DNA of 64,000 bases from CAWIJJ01 sp963836405 (GTDB lineage Bacteria; Acidobacteriota; Terriglobia; Bryobacterales; Bryobacteraceae): the NCBI GenBank assembly GCA_963836405.1, contig CAWIJL010000003.1, positions 186,001-250,000 of the forward strand. The letters run 5' to 3'. Position numbers and translations under genes: made by a program. Positions 56,031 through 64,000 of the stretch are shown here, piece by piece (the first letter of the stretch is position 1; every line of letters starts with the position of its first letter). Under the pieces are notes generated by a model. That model did no database searches, had not been told where the DNA came from, and worked only from the letters and a program-made list of their open reading frames with translations.

Positions 56031-57461
56031 CTACTTCTTACGCGCCGCCGCCGCAGCCGCGGCTGCCGCATCGTCGAGCTCCTTCTCGGTCGGAAACCGG
56101 TCGAACGTGCGGTCGATCTTCTTGCCCAGCAGATTCTTGTCGAAGAAATCCATCATCGCGGTCCAGTCTTCGGCCGTGAAGGCGTGGCCGTGCTTTGCAT
56201 AGTTCACCCCTAGCCGGTCCTTCGCGCCATATAGTGCATAGGCCGGTTGCGCGCCCACGATCGATTGCCGGACCGCCTCCGGCAGCGAAATCGTGTCCGT
56301 CTCGCCTTCGAGCGCGATGAACGGACGCGGCGCGGCCAATGCCAGGAACCAGTGCTGATCGAATGGCAGTTTTTCCCGGTGCCCCCAGAACTCGTGCAGG
56401 TTGGGAGAAAACCAGTTCGGGTATTTCTTCTCCATGATGTCGAGCGTTTCGCTGCGCCGCGGGCCCGCGAAACGGTACGCACCGATGCCGCCGCCGCCCG
56501 TGACCACCGGCGCGCCCATCAGCCGCTCATCGAACGCCGCCGCGATCATCGACGACTTCCCGTTTCTCGATGCCCCCGTAATGATCAGCTTGCTCTTGTC
56601 GATGGCGCGATCCGTCTCCAGATAATCGGCCACTCTCGAAGCTCCCCAAGCCCAGCCCGCCAGGACGCCCCAGTCATAGCCAGGATAGGCGGGGAAAAAT
56701 CGCGTGTTGCGAAACGCCCAGCTTCCGTCCTCGTTCCGCAGCGTGGTGTCCTCCGCGCAATCGTTGGGATTGAAGAGGACCAGCGCATACCCGCGCCGGA
56801 ACACATCGCTGCGCTGGCCGGCCATCGATTCCGCGGTTGCGGTTCCGGGGCCGCGTCCACCGGGCCGAGCGCCCGCCGCAGCGGCCGGAGCCGGGCCGAC
56901 CATCAGCAGCACGTCTTCGCCCCTGCCCTGATTGGGTCCCTGCGGCAGCCGCGGTAGCGCGGTCCCTCCCGGCGGAGTGCCGCCTTGCAGGATGATGGCC
57001 GGAAACGGGCCGCCCTGCACCGGCGTGAAGATTCCAATGTCCAGCCCGAGTTGGCGCCCCGGGCCGAACGTCAGATGCACCAGCCGGTAGCGGACCGTTC
57101 CGTCGAGCACGGTTTCCGACATCGCCTCTTTGCCCGTGACGTTGCCCGGCGCCGGTGGCATCAGCCCCACCGCGTAGTAGGCCAGGATGCGCTTCATCTC
57201 TTCGCGGCGCTGTTCCCATTGACGGCGATTCGCAACCTTCGTGCCGTCGTTCATCGCCATGACGTCGGGCAACGCCTCGCGAACGGGCAGCGCGTTGACC
57301 CCAGGCAGCGTCCCCACAGCGGTCTTGATCCGCGGCACTGGAATTTCGCGAGGATCGGGTCCCGCTGGTACGCCCGCGTCCTGCGCGCCCGCCACGAAGA
57401 GCAACGCCGGGACGCACGCGCCGGCTGCAATCGGAAGCCAATATCGCGATCTGAATCTCAT
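56031..57461 (-). CDS. Secreted CE15-like glucuronoyl/acetylxylan esterase
   Basis: 476 residues with a signal peptide (about 1-27, ending AGAQD). The nucleophile motif GASRNGK corresponds to the CE15 consensus GCSRxGK with Ala for Cys; the acid is in ALEGETD and the histidine in NYAKHGHAF. CE15 enzymes cleave the ester between 4-O-methyl-glucuronic acid of xylan and lignin alcohols. ATG 57461 has GGGGAA 8 nt upstream; a TTG at 57485 would add eight residues. The C-terminus ends in a poly-Ala helix. It is divergent from the CE1-like gene with an 83-bp gap. Confidence 0.82.
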   Translation of the reverse strand: MRFRSRYWLPIAAGACVPALLFVAGAQDAGVPAGPDPREIPVPRIKTAVGTLPGVNALPVREALPDVMAMNDGTKVANRRQWEQRREEMKRILAYYAVGLMPPAPGNVTGKEAMSETVLDGTVRYRLVHLTFGPGRQLGLDIGIFTPVQGGPFPAIILQGGTPPGGTALPRLPQGPNQGRGEDVLLMVGPAPAAAAGARPGGRGPGTATAESMAGQRSDVFRRGYALVLFNPNDCAEDTTLRNEDGSWAFRNTRFFPAYPGYDWGVLAGWAWGASRVADYLETDRAIDKSKLIITGASRNGKSSMIAAAFDERLMGAPVVTGGGGIGAYRFAGPRRSETLDIMEKKYPNWFSPNLHEFWGHREKLPFDQHWFLALAAPRPFIALEGETDTISLPEAVRQSIVGAQPAYALYGAKDRLGVNYAKHGHAFTAEDWTAMMDFFDKNLLGKKIDRTFDRFPTEKELDDAAAAAAAAARKK

Positions 57462-57531
57462 CCTCGGGTTCCCCTTTTTTCTCAAAGCCGTTAATTATGA
57501 TATCCCCCGAGCCGCCGGACGCGCGCGGCAT

Positions 57532-57544
57532 TAAGATAGGCAGC
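57532..57544 (+). promoter_or_regulatory. Candidate -10 element (TAAGAT) for the CE1-like esterase
   Basis: TAAGAT at 57532-57537 is 7 nt before ATG 57545; the same hexamer and spacing as the kinase gene at 6399. Confidence 0.4.
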
Positions 57545-58747
57545 ATGAAACTGCTGAGCGCGATGTTCGTGCCGTTAATTCTCTGTGCCGCCTTGCTCGC
57601 CCAGGAATCGCCTGCCACCACCCCGGGAACCGGCGGCGGCCGCGGCCAGGCCGCGAGGGTCGTCTCACCCGAGGTGCTCCCGGACGGCCGCGTGGTTTTC
57701 CGGCTCCGGGCGCCTAAAGCCACGGAGGTGCTGCTGCAAGGGAATTGGGAAGGAGGCCGCGGCGTCGCGCTGGCCAAGGATGCTTCCGGCATCTGGTCCG
57801 TTACCTCGTCCGCGCCGAAGCCCGACCTATGGGCGTACACATTCTCGGTGGACGGCGTCAGGACGCTCGATCCGGGCAACTACAACGTGTCCCGCGACGG
57901 AGTGGGATTCATGAACACCCTGCTGGTGCCGGGCGAAGACTCGGCGGTGTTCCAGCCGCAGCGCGTCCCGCATGGAACCATGACAGCGGTGTGGGTCCCG
58001 TCGGCGCAGATGAAAACGTCGCGCCGCTTGTTTGTCTACACGCCGCCGGGATACGAAGCGAACACCACGAAATACCCCGTCCTGTACCTGTTGCACGGCA
58101 GCGGAGGCGACGAAGACGCGTGGCCTACGATGGGTATTGCGAACGTGATCATGGATAACCTGATCGCGCAAGGCAAAGCCAAACCCATGATCGTGGCGAT
58201 GCCGAACGCCTACTGGAACCAGCTCGCCTCTCTGGATCTCGCCGGTCCGCGAGCCGGTCTCCCTCCGGGCGTCGGTTCGGGTGCGGGCACGCAGAGTTAT
58301 GAGCCGAATGAAAAGGACATCGTGGGAGACCTGGTTCCGTTCGTCGAAAAGCACTTTCGCGCGCTGCCGGGCCGCGAAAACCGGGCGCTCGCCGGGCTCT
58401 CGATGGGCGCCGGCATCACTCTCAATGTCGCGGTAAAGCGGCTCGACGTCTTCGCCTCCATCGGCGTGCTCAGCGCGGGTGCGTTTCGCGATCCGGCGGC
58501 GGGCATCGCAACCTTGCAGAAGATCAACCCGCAGTTCCTTGCGGATCCCGCCGGCACGGCCAAAAAGCTCCGCCTGTTGTTCTTTTCCTGCGGCACGGAA
58601 GATCCACGCATGGATGGCATGGCCAAGATCGCCCAGGAGTTGACCAGCCGTAAGATCCCTGTGACATTGAAGCGCTATCCGGGTGAGCATGAGTGGAAGG
58701 TCTGGCGCCATTCGCTTGCGGATATGGCGCCGATGCTCTTCCGCTAA
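57545..58747 (+). CDS. Secreted CE1-like (feruloyl-esterase-type) esterase with N-terminal Ig-like/CBM48 module
   Basis: 400 residues with a signal peptide (1-19, ending LLAQ). Residues 40-125 form an E-set/CBM48-like module (VVFRLRAPKATEVLLQGNW, WAYTFSVDG). Residues 150-400 are an esterase-D/CE1 alpha/beta hydrolase with VLYLLHGSGGDEDAW, nucleophile elbow GLSMGAG, an acid in SCGTEDPRMDG and histidine in YPGEHEWKVWRHSL. CE1 enzymes release ferulic or acetyl groups from xylan. The arrangement beside a CE15-like gene suggests joint hemicellulose deacylation. Confidence 0.87.
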   Translation: MKLLSAMFVPLILCAALLAQESPATTPGTGGGRGQAARVVSPEVLPDGRVVFRLRAPKATEVLLQGNWEGGRGVALAKDASGIWSVTSSAPKPDLWAYTFSVDGVRTLDPGNYNVSRDGVGFMNTLLVPGEDSAVFQPQRVPHGTMTAVWVPSAQMKTSRRLFVYTPPGYEANTTKYPVLYLLHGSGGDEDAWPTMGIANVIMDNLIAQGKAKPMIVAMPNAYWNQLASLDLAGPRAGLPPGVGSGAGTQSYEPNEKDIVGDLVPFVEKHFRALPGRENRALAGLSMGAGITLNVAVKRLDVFASIGVLSAGAFRDPAAGIATLQKINPQFLADPAGTAKKLRLLFFSCGTEDPRMDGMAKIAQELTSRKIPVTLKRYPGEHEWKVWRHSLADMAPMLFR

Positions 58748-58928
58748 CCGGAGTGAAGCGCCATTACCCGTCGCAGCCCAGGCGCTTCCGGAAAACCAGC
58801 CTCAGGACTTACCATGGCCGAAATCTCGCGATTATCCGGCCCAAGGGCATCGCCGCGCAGGCCGCCGGTTTTCCGCCGGCGGCCGTCGTCGTGCAAGTGA
58901 GTTAACCGCGCGGTGCTTCAGCAACCTG

Positions 58929-60623
58929 CTAGGTCACGGGAAGCCATTTTCGGGCCTCCCGGTCCGGATCGTCCTTGGCCTCGCAGGTGTTGTCCAGGAC
59001 CATCGTTTCCCCCTTCGCGGCGGAGTACTTGGGCCAGTTCGGAAGCCCGCCGCCATTGGGATCGCCGTTCTTCATGAACTGCAGCAGGGCGCCTGCCATC
59101 TTCGCCGACAGTGCCCTCGGTTTCGGCCCGCCGCCGGTGTGGGTTAGCATCAGGTCCGTGTTATAGAACCAGAAACTGATGTCCACACAATGGAACGCGC
59201 GCATGCGATTGTCGAACAAAGGAGGCTGCCAGGTGAACCAATCGACAAATACCGGGGCGGCCTGCCTGGACTTCACATCCGCCAGCGCCACCACGCTTGC
59301 CCGGTTGCTGCTCACCAGCGACCAGATTTCCACCGGCTTTCGGCCCGGGAAGGCCTTCGCATAGCCATCCACCACTTCCTTCGCTTTTTCCCCGAAACCC
59401 GCACCGAATCCCGCTCTGTCTTTAATCTTTTCGGCCACCTGCTCCAGGGTGATCGATTCCAGCGACGAATCGGTCCAACTGGGCGACTGCTCGTTCTGCA
59501 CGGAGCTGATGATCATGGGCACATTGGCCGCCGTGGGCGCCCCCTCTGGATCGTACGGATGCTGGGGCAGGATTTTCCCATCCACCACCGGACTGAATCC
59601 TCGCGTCATGCCGCCCCCGGGTCCCGCGTCCCTGGCCGCCGCCTGCTGCGCCCTGGTCGCAACCGCATAGAAGTCTTTCCAGGGCATCGCCTGCAGTTTG
59701 TCCATCTGGCTGGGGCTCAGCTTCGCTTCTTTGAGCACCGCGGCCCCTAATTTCTCCGAATAGGCCTTATCTCCGGACCTCCGCGACGCCCCGCTGAGTA
59801 CCACGGCTTTGTGGAACAATCCCTTGGCCGAAGGCATCGCGGTCAGCGTGCACACCTTGGCGCCGCCGCCCGACTGCCCCATGATGGTGACGTTCCCCGG
59901 ATCGCCGCCGAAGTTGCCGATGTTGTCGCGAACCCATTCGAGGGCCGCCACAATGTCCATCATGCCCACGTTCCCGGACGCCGCGAACTTTTCTCCGCCC
60001 ACGCCGGCAAGGTTGCAATACCCCAGCGGACCCAAGCGGTGATTGATGGAGCAGAAGACCACGTTGCCCAACCGCGCAAAGTTCTCCCCGTTGTACCCGT
60101 CGTGCTCGATCCCGTTGCCGTTCGTGAACCCCCCGCCGTGGATCCAGAACATCACGGGCCGCTTCTGGCCGTCGTTGATCGCGGGCGTGAATACGTTGAT
60201 CCGGAGACAGTCCTCGCTGACATCGTCATAGTTCCAGTGATCCCGGAACGAGCCGTACTTGTTGGCATACCGGTTGTCCATGGTTTGAGGCGCTGAATTG
60301 CCCCACCACAAGGCTGGGTACACATCCGTCCAGGGCTTCGGCTTCTGCGGAGGCATGAACCGGTTGGCTCCAGAAGTATCCGCGCCGTAGGGCATGCCGA
60401 GGAAGTAGTTGATTCCTCGTAGCACGTATCCCCTAACTTTTCCGTATTGCGTGTTTGTCACCGCAATGTCGTCGCCGACAAGCAATACCTGCCCGTCGCG
60501 GCCGGCGGCCGCGGCTTCGTTCGAGGCCGAGGAACAGCCCGTGGAAATTGCCGCTGCGCTCAAGGCAATCCCGGCTGAACTCGTCCCTAGTGTCTGTACG
60601 AACTGCCGTCTGTTCGATTTCAT
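58929..60623 (-). CDS. Secreted type-B carboxylesterase
   Basis: 564 residues with a twin-arginine signal (NRRQFVQTLGTSSAGIAL) followed by a possible lipobox (STGC, Cys near 30). It has the type-B carboxylesterase pattern: WIHGGGFTNGNG oxyanion segment, SEDCLRINVFTP, LGPLGYCNL, and nucleophile elbow GQSGGGAK. A C-terminal histidine lies in LTHTGGGPKPRALS. It would hydrolyse aryl or alkyl esters outside the cytoplasm. No gene is seen in the 58748-58928 gap between it and the convergent CE1-like gene. Confidence 0.87.
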   Translation of the reverse strand: MKSNRRQFVQTLGTSSAGIALSAAAISTGCSSASNEAAAAGRDGQVLLVGDDIAVTNTQYGKVRGYVLRGINYFLGMPYGADTSGANRFMPPQKPKPWTDVYPALWWGNSAPQTMDNRYANKYGSFRDHWNYDDVSEDCLRINVFTPAINDGQKRPVMFWIHGGGFTNGNGIEHDGYNGENFARLGNVVFCSINHRLGPLGYCNLAGVGGEKFAASGNVGMMDIVAALEWVRDNIGNFGGDPGNVTIMGQSGGGAKVCTLTAMPSAKGLFHKAVVLSGASRRSGDKAYSEKLGAAVLKEAKLSPSQMDKLQAMPWKDFYAVATRAQQAAARDAGPGGGMTRGFSPVVDGKILPQHPYDPEGAPTAANVPMIISSVQNEQSPSWTDSSLESITLEQVAEKIKDRAGFGAGFGEKAKEVVDGYAKAFPGRKPVEIWSLVSSNRASVVALADVKSRQAAPVFVDWFTWQPPLFDNRMRAFHCVDISFWFYNTDLMLTHTGGGPKPRALSAKMAGALLQFMKNGDPNGGGLPNWPKYSAAKGETMVLDNTCEAKDDPDREARKWLPVT

Positions 60624-61077
60624 AATTTCAGATCCTTTGGTGTTCTAGCCGTCCCCGGCTGGCATATCAGTATATATCCGGAAGGTACCGGTGTCTCGGC
60701 CCGGTTTCCCCCCGGAGCGACGCGCATCCTGATAGTGGACAACAAATATCCCCTAAAGACTGTATTGTCCATCCACCCTCCGAACTATTACAGTTGACCC
60801 GGTCGGTAGTTTCTGAGACCTGCAAGCTAACGGGGATCTATTGGGTGATCGGGTTCGCAGCACTGCGGACAGAGGGGAATTGTGCGCCAGGCAAGCAAGT
60901 TGCCTGACTCGGGATGGGGTCAAATAGCCTTCAAGCAATACAACCTCTGCCACAAGTGTCTTCTGTTCGCGGTATCGCTTATACCCGTAGGCAGCGGGTC
61001 ATCATGACTTCCGAGAATACATCAGCGATTGAATGAGTCGAAGAGTTGAGAGCTCTGAAACGGAGGAAGTGGAAGTT
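60624..61077. other. 454-bp intergenic region between carboxylesterase and TonB receptor
   Basis: No convincing gene. An AT-rich stretch (60664-60677, atatcagtatatat) may hold the -10 for the divergent carboxylesterase. GGAGG lies about 12 nt upstream of the receptor ATG at 61078. A short minus-strand frame (60753-60953) has no recognisable similarity. No repeats or hairpins stand out beyond an AGAGCTCT palindrome near 61049. Confidence 0.5.
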
Positions 61078-64000
61078 ATGATACGAAGCACTTGCAGCAT
61101 CGTCGCCGCCCTCGTCGCAGCCTTGTTCCTGCTGCTGCCGCCGGCACCGGCGCAGATCACGACGGGCACGGTGACCGGACAGGTCGTCGATTCAACGGGA
61201 GGCGTTGTTCCCGGTGCGCGCGTGATCCTGACCAGCCAGACACGCGGCACCAAGAGCGCCGCGGTCGTCACCAACCAAACCGGCGATTACGTGTTCCCGA
61301 ACGTCACTCCCGATACGTATACCGTCGAGGTCGCCGCAGCGTCCTTTAAGACGACGCGGCGCGCGGGGATCGTGGTGAGTGGTGGCGATCGTGTCGGCGT
61401 GCCGCCGCTGAAGCTTGAATTGGGCCAGACCGTCGAGACGGTCACCGTGTCCGCCGAAGCGGCGCTCGTCCAGACGCAGAGCGGCGAGCGGTCGTTCGCC
61501 ATCGAAACCCAACAGATCCAAAACCTGCCGGTCAACCGGGCGAATTTCACCAGTGTGGTGGCATTGACTCCGGGCGTCATCGACGGCGGCGCCTCGGCCG
61601 GCGGTACGCGGCTGGGCGGCGCCAGTCAGAACAACATCATGATGGACGGCATTTCGGCCATGGACACGGGCAACAACGGCCAGATGTTGAACATGAACAT
61701 CGAATCGATCGGTGAAGTGAAGGTCCTCACGCAAGGGTACCAGGCGGAGTACGGCCGGTCGAGCGGGTTGCAAATTACGGCCGTGACCAAGGGCGGCACG
61801 AACCAGTTCCACGGATCGGGTTACGGCGTCTTCACCGACTCGGACTGGAACGAAAGGTCGTGGGTCCAGCAGAAGAACGGCGATACCAAGTCGAAGACCA
61901 GCCAGCAGATCTATGGCTACACGATTGGCGGCCCGGTAATCATACCGAAGATTTACAACGGGCGGAACAAGCTGTTCTTCTTCTACGCGCACGAGTACCG
62001 GCCCCAGACCATCGCAATCAACAACGGCAACGCCATTCGGTACCGGGTGCCGACGGCGCTCGAGCGCGCAGGCGACTTCTCCCAGAGCCTCGACAACAAC
62101 GGCAACCCGATCCCGCCATTGATGGACTTCACCACGGGCGCGCCCTTTCCGAACAGCACGATCCCCGCAGACCGGCTGTATGCCCCCGGCCTGGCGGTGC
62201 TCGGCCGCTATCCGCTCCCGAACCTGGAGCAACAACCCGGGAGTAACTACAACTACCAGGTCGACGCGCCCACCTACAGCGACCTGCTCCAGCAGCCCGC
62301 CATCAAGATCGACTATCAGCTATCGGACAAACTGCGGGTGTCGGGCAAGTACTCCGGACAGCGCCAGCGGCGCGTGACGAAACCGGGCCTCCTGCAGGGC
62401 TTCACGGATGCCTACGTACCCTATCCTTACATCACTAACTATGCCTTCACGGCTGACTATGTGTTCAGCCCCACTACATTCCTCGAGGTGACGTACGGAC
62501 AAATTCAGAACGAATTGGCAGGCGGTAACGAACAGGGCATTCTCGTCAACGAGGAATCCAACCGCCTGAAGAGTCTGAAGGACTTCCCGATGCTGTATCC
62601 GGATGCAGGTGTAATGGATCCGGGGTATTACGGCTACAAGGTCATGGAGGCGGAGAAGCCGCCGTTCTGGGACGGCAAGTCGCTGAACCTGCCGCCGACC
62701 TTCGGCTGGGGCAGCCGCATCGGCGCCGCACCGCCGCAGCAGCGCTATCCCGGCTGGCTGAACATCAACCGCACCCGCGACTTGGCCATCAGCATGACGC
62801 ACGTGACCGGGCGGCACACAATCAAGGGCGGATTCTACCTCAACCACAGTTACAAGGCGCAGAACGTGGGCGCCGGCGGCATCGCCAACCTGAGCTTCCA
62901 GGGCTATGTGAACTTCGGTAACACCACCAACAACACCCTCGACACCGGATTCGGCTACGGGAACGCGGCGCTGGGAGTCTTCACACAGTATGTTCAGGCT
63001 TCGCGCTTTATCGAAGGTAACCTGATCTACAACCAGCGGGAGTTCTTCATCCAGGACAACTGGAAGGCGACCAACCGCCTGACGCTGGACTACGGTATGC
63101 GGTTTGTCAATCAACAGCCGCAGTACGACAAGTTCCAGCAGATGTCGAACTTCTTCCCCGACCAATGGCAGTCGAGCGCGGCGCCGGTGCTGTACGTGGC
63201 AGGCTGCAAGAGCGGTAAGACGGTGTGCTCGGGCAACGATCGCAACGCGATGGATCCGCGCACCGGGGAGATACTGACCGCGGCGGGTGCGGCCAACTCC
63301 CAAGTCGCAATCGGCACGCCGATTCCCGGCTCCGGCAATTTGCTGAACGGTGTCAGGCAGGCGGGCGACGGTATCGCGAAGACGAATTACGAGTGGCCAA
63401 AGCTGGTGCTGGGGCCGCGGTTCGGGTTTGCCTACGATCTGACGGGGAATTCGGACTGGGTGCTGCGCGGCGGCGCCGGCCTGTTCTACGACCGGCCGGA
63501 CGGCAACACCACGTTCTCGACCCCGGGCAATCCTCCGACGGCGACGGCCCAGGATCTCCGCAACGGCCAGTTGGCGACGCTCGGGCAAGGACTAAGCCCG
63601 CAACCCGTCGCCACGCTGATCACCTTCCAGTACAAGGCGAAGGTTCCCGCGTCATGGCAATGGCAGGCGGGCGTCCAGAAATCCCTGCCGTGGGCGATGG
63701 TCGCGGACGTGACCTATGTCGGCAACCACGGGTACAACCGCCTGGGAGGATTCCAGGGCGGAACGCGCCAGAACCTGAACGCGGTGGATATCGGCACGGC
63801 GTATCTGCCGGAGAACCAGGACCCGACGCTCGGCCCGAGCTCGACTCCGGGACAGTCGGCCTACACGTCGAATCTGCTCCGTCCGTTCCGCGGTTTCGCC
63901 GGTATCGAAGAGAACCAGACGGAATTCTGGGATACGTATCACTCGCTGCAGTTCAACGTAAACCGGCGGTTCAGTAATGGCTTCTCGTTCGGAGCGAACT
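61078..64000 (+). CDS. Oar-like TonB-dependent receptor with N-terminal carboxypeptidase-regulatory domain (3' truncated)
   Basis: The frame is open from ATG 61078 to the window end (974 residues; no stop). A signal peptide (1-26, ending APAQ) is followed by a CarboxypepD_reg-like domain (TVTGQVVDSTGGVVPGARV, VVTNQTGDYVFPNVTPDTYTVEV). A plug domain follows (PVNRANFTSVVALTPGV, GGTRLGGASQNNIMMDGIS, AEYGRSSGLQITAVTKGG), then an aromatic beta-barrel. This large family is expanded in Acidobacteriota and imports or binds sugars and siderophore-like ligands. The neighbouring esterases suggest an oligosaccharide substrate, but that is inference. Confidence 0.9.
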   Translation, partial: MIRSTCSIVAALVAALFLLLPPAPAQITTGTVTGQVVDSTGGVVPGARVILTSQTRGTKSAAVVTNQTGDYVFPNVTPDTYTVEVAAASFKTTRRAGIVVSGGDRVGVPPLKLELGQTVETVTVSAEAALVQTQSGERSFAIETQQIQNLPVNRANFTSVVALTPGVIDGGASAGGTRLGGASQNNIMMDGISAMDTGNNGQMLNMNIESIGEVKVLTQGYQAEYGRSSGLQITAVTKGGTNQFHGSGYGVFTDSDWNERSWVQQKNGDTKSKTSQQIYGYTIGGPVIIPKIYNGRNKLFFFYAHEYRPQTIAINNGNAIRYRVPTALERAGDFSQSLDNNGNPIPPLMDFTTGAPFPNSTIPADRLYAPGLAVLGRYPLPNLEQQPGSNYNYQVDAPTYSDLLQQPAIKIDYQLSDKLRVSGKYSGQRQRRVTKPGLLQGFTDAYVPYPYITNYAFTADYVFSPTTFLEVTYGQIQNELAGGNEQGILVNEESNRLKSLKDFPMLYPDAGVMDPGYYGYKVMEAEKPPFWDGKSLNLPPTFGWGSRIGAAPPQQRYPGWLNINRTRDLAISMTHVTGRHTIKGGFYLNHSYKAQNVGAGGIANLSFQGYVNFGNTTNNTLDTGFGYGNAALGVFTQYVQASRFIEGNLIYNQREFFIQDNWKATNRLTLDYGMRFVNQQPQYDKFQQMSNFFPDQWQSSAAPVLYVAGCKSGKTVCSGNDRNAMDPRTGEILTAAGAANSQVAIGTPIPGSGNLLNGVRQAGDGIAKTNYEWPKLVLGPRFGFAYDLTGNSDWVLRGGAGLFYDRPDGNTTFSTPGNPPTATAQDLRNGQLATLGQGLSPQPVATLITFQYKAKVPASWQWQAGVQKSLPWAMVADVTYVGNHGYNRLGGFQGGTRQNLNAVDIGTAYLPENQDPTLGPSSTPGQSAYTSNLLRPFRGFAGIEENQTEFWDTYHSLQFNVNRRFSNGFSFGAN

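Noticed and set aside
60753..60953. Short minus-strand frame in the intergenic gap before the TonB receptor
   Set aside because: No start with a ribosome-binding site, no recognisable motif, composition like random sequence.

Overview
The window is GC-rich, densely coded bacterial DNA. Its gene content looks like an Acidobacteriota of the Solibacter/Bryobacter type (inference; no rRNA or marker phylogeny is available). The hints are an Oar-like TonB receptor with an N-terminal carboxypeptidase-regulatory domain, winged-helix/TPR regulators, a GH95 fucosidase with CE15/CE1 esterases, an extracellular PQQ dehydrogenase, and many GTG/TTG starts.

Layout. 1-6338 (+): a CusCBA-type Cu/Ag RND efflux operon with two small periplasmic proteins. 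6412-8262 (+): a NarL-type two-component pair whose kinase is frameshifted. 8275-10686: HAD phosphatase, SemiSWEET-like membrane protein, a GntR/LacI-hybrid regulator and a zinc-ribbon peptide. 10688-13230 (-): coaD-aatA-manA. 13347-16482 (-): a MetE-C-like protein overlapping a PQQ dehydrogenase. 16681-21252 (+): TPR sensor protein, GT2, an unusual RibBA, a secreted protein. 21328-29846 (-): secreted hypotheticals, a dihydroorotate-dehydrogenase-like gene with frameshifted nifJ, two tandem paralogs and a secreted EEP-fold enzyme. 30034-35696 (+): CadC/TPR regulator, secreted protein, frameshifted L,D-transpeptidase, GH95. 35703-46735 (-): a six-gene block with a CARF-sigma54 regulator, an ARPP-1-like protein, a WYL regulator, an SbcD/Mre11-like nuclease, a hookless SbcC/Rad50-like ATPase, and a RecB-nuclease/RNase-H/SF1B-helicase fusion. 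46831-54884 (+): purA, a secreted protein and an AddB/AddA-like pair. 54889-64000: alpha/beta hydrolase, a GH remnant, glucuronoyl-esterase-like, feruloyl-esterase-like and carboxylesterase genes, and a truncated TonB receptor.

The most interesting part is 35703-46735. Its last three genes overlap by 4 bp each and combine Mre11/Rad50-like and Dna2-like activities, the parts of a DNA-end resection machine. A WYL regulator, an ARPP-1-like protein and a CARF-sigma54 regulator lie immediately upstream on the same strand, suggesting a nucleotide- or DNA-damage-triggered repair or defence module. A separate AddAB-type pair lies about 2.3 kb beyond the block.

Cross-window signals: three genes each carry one extra base that breaks a conserved domain (7114, 26403, 33068). 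At least seven start codons sit 6-7 nt after a -10-like hexamer, suggesting leaderless transcription. A 19-nt dyad repeat occurs at the GntR/LacI regulator's own promoter and again at the HAD gene start. RibBA lacks expected catalytic residues in both domains. No tRNA, rRNA, CRISPR array or intact insertion sequence was seen.
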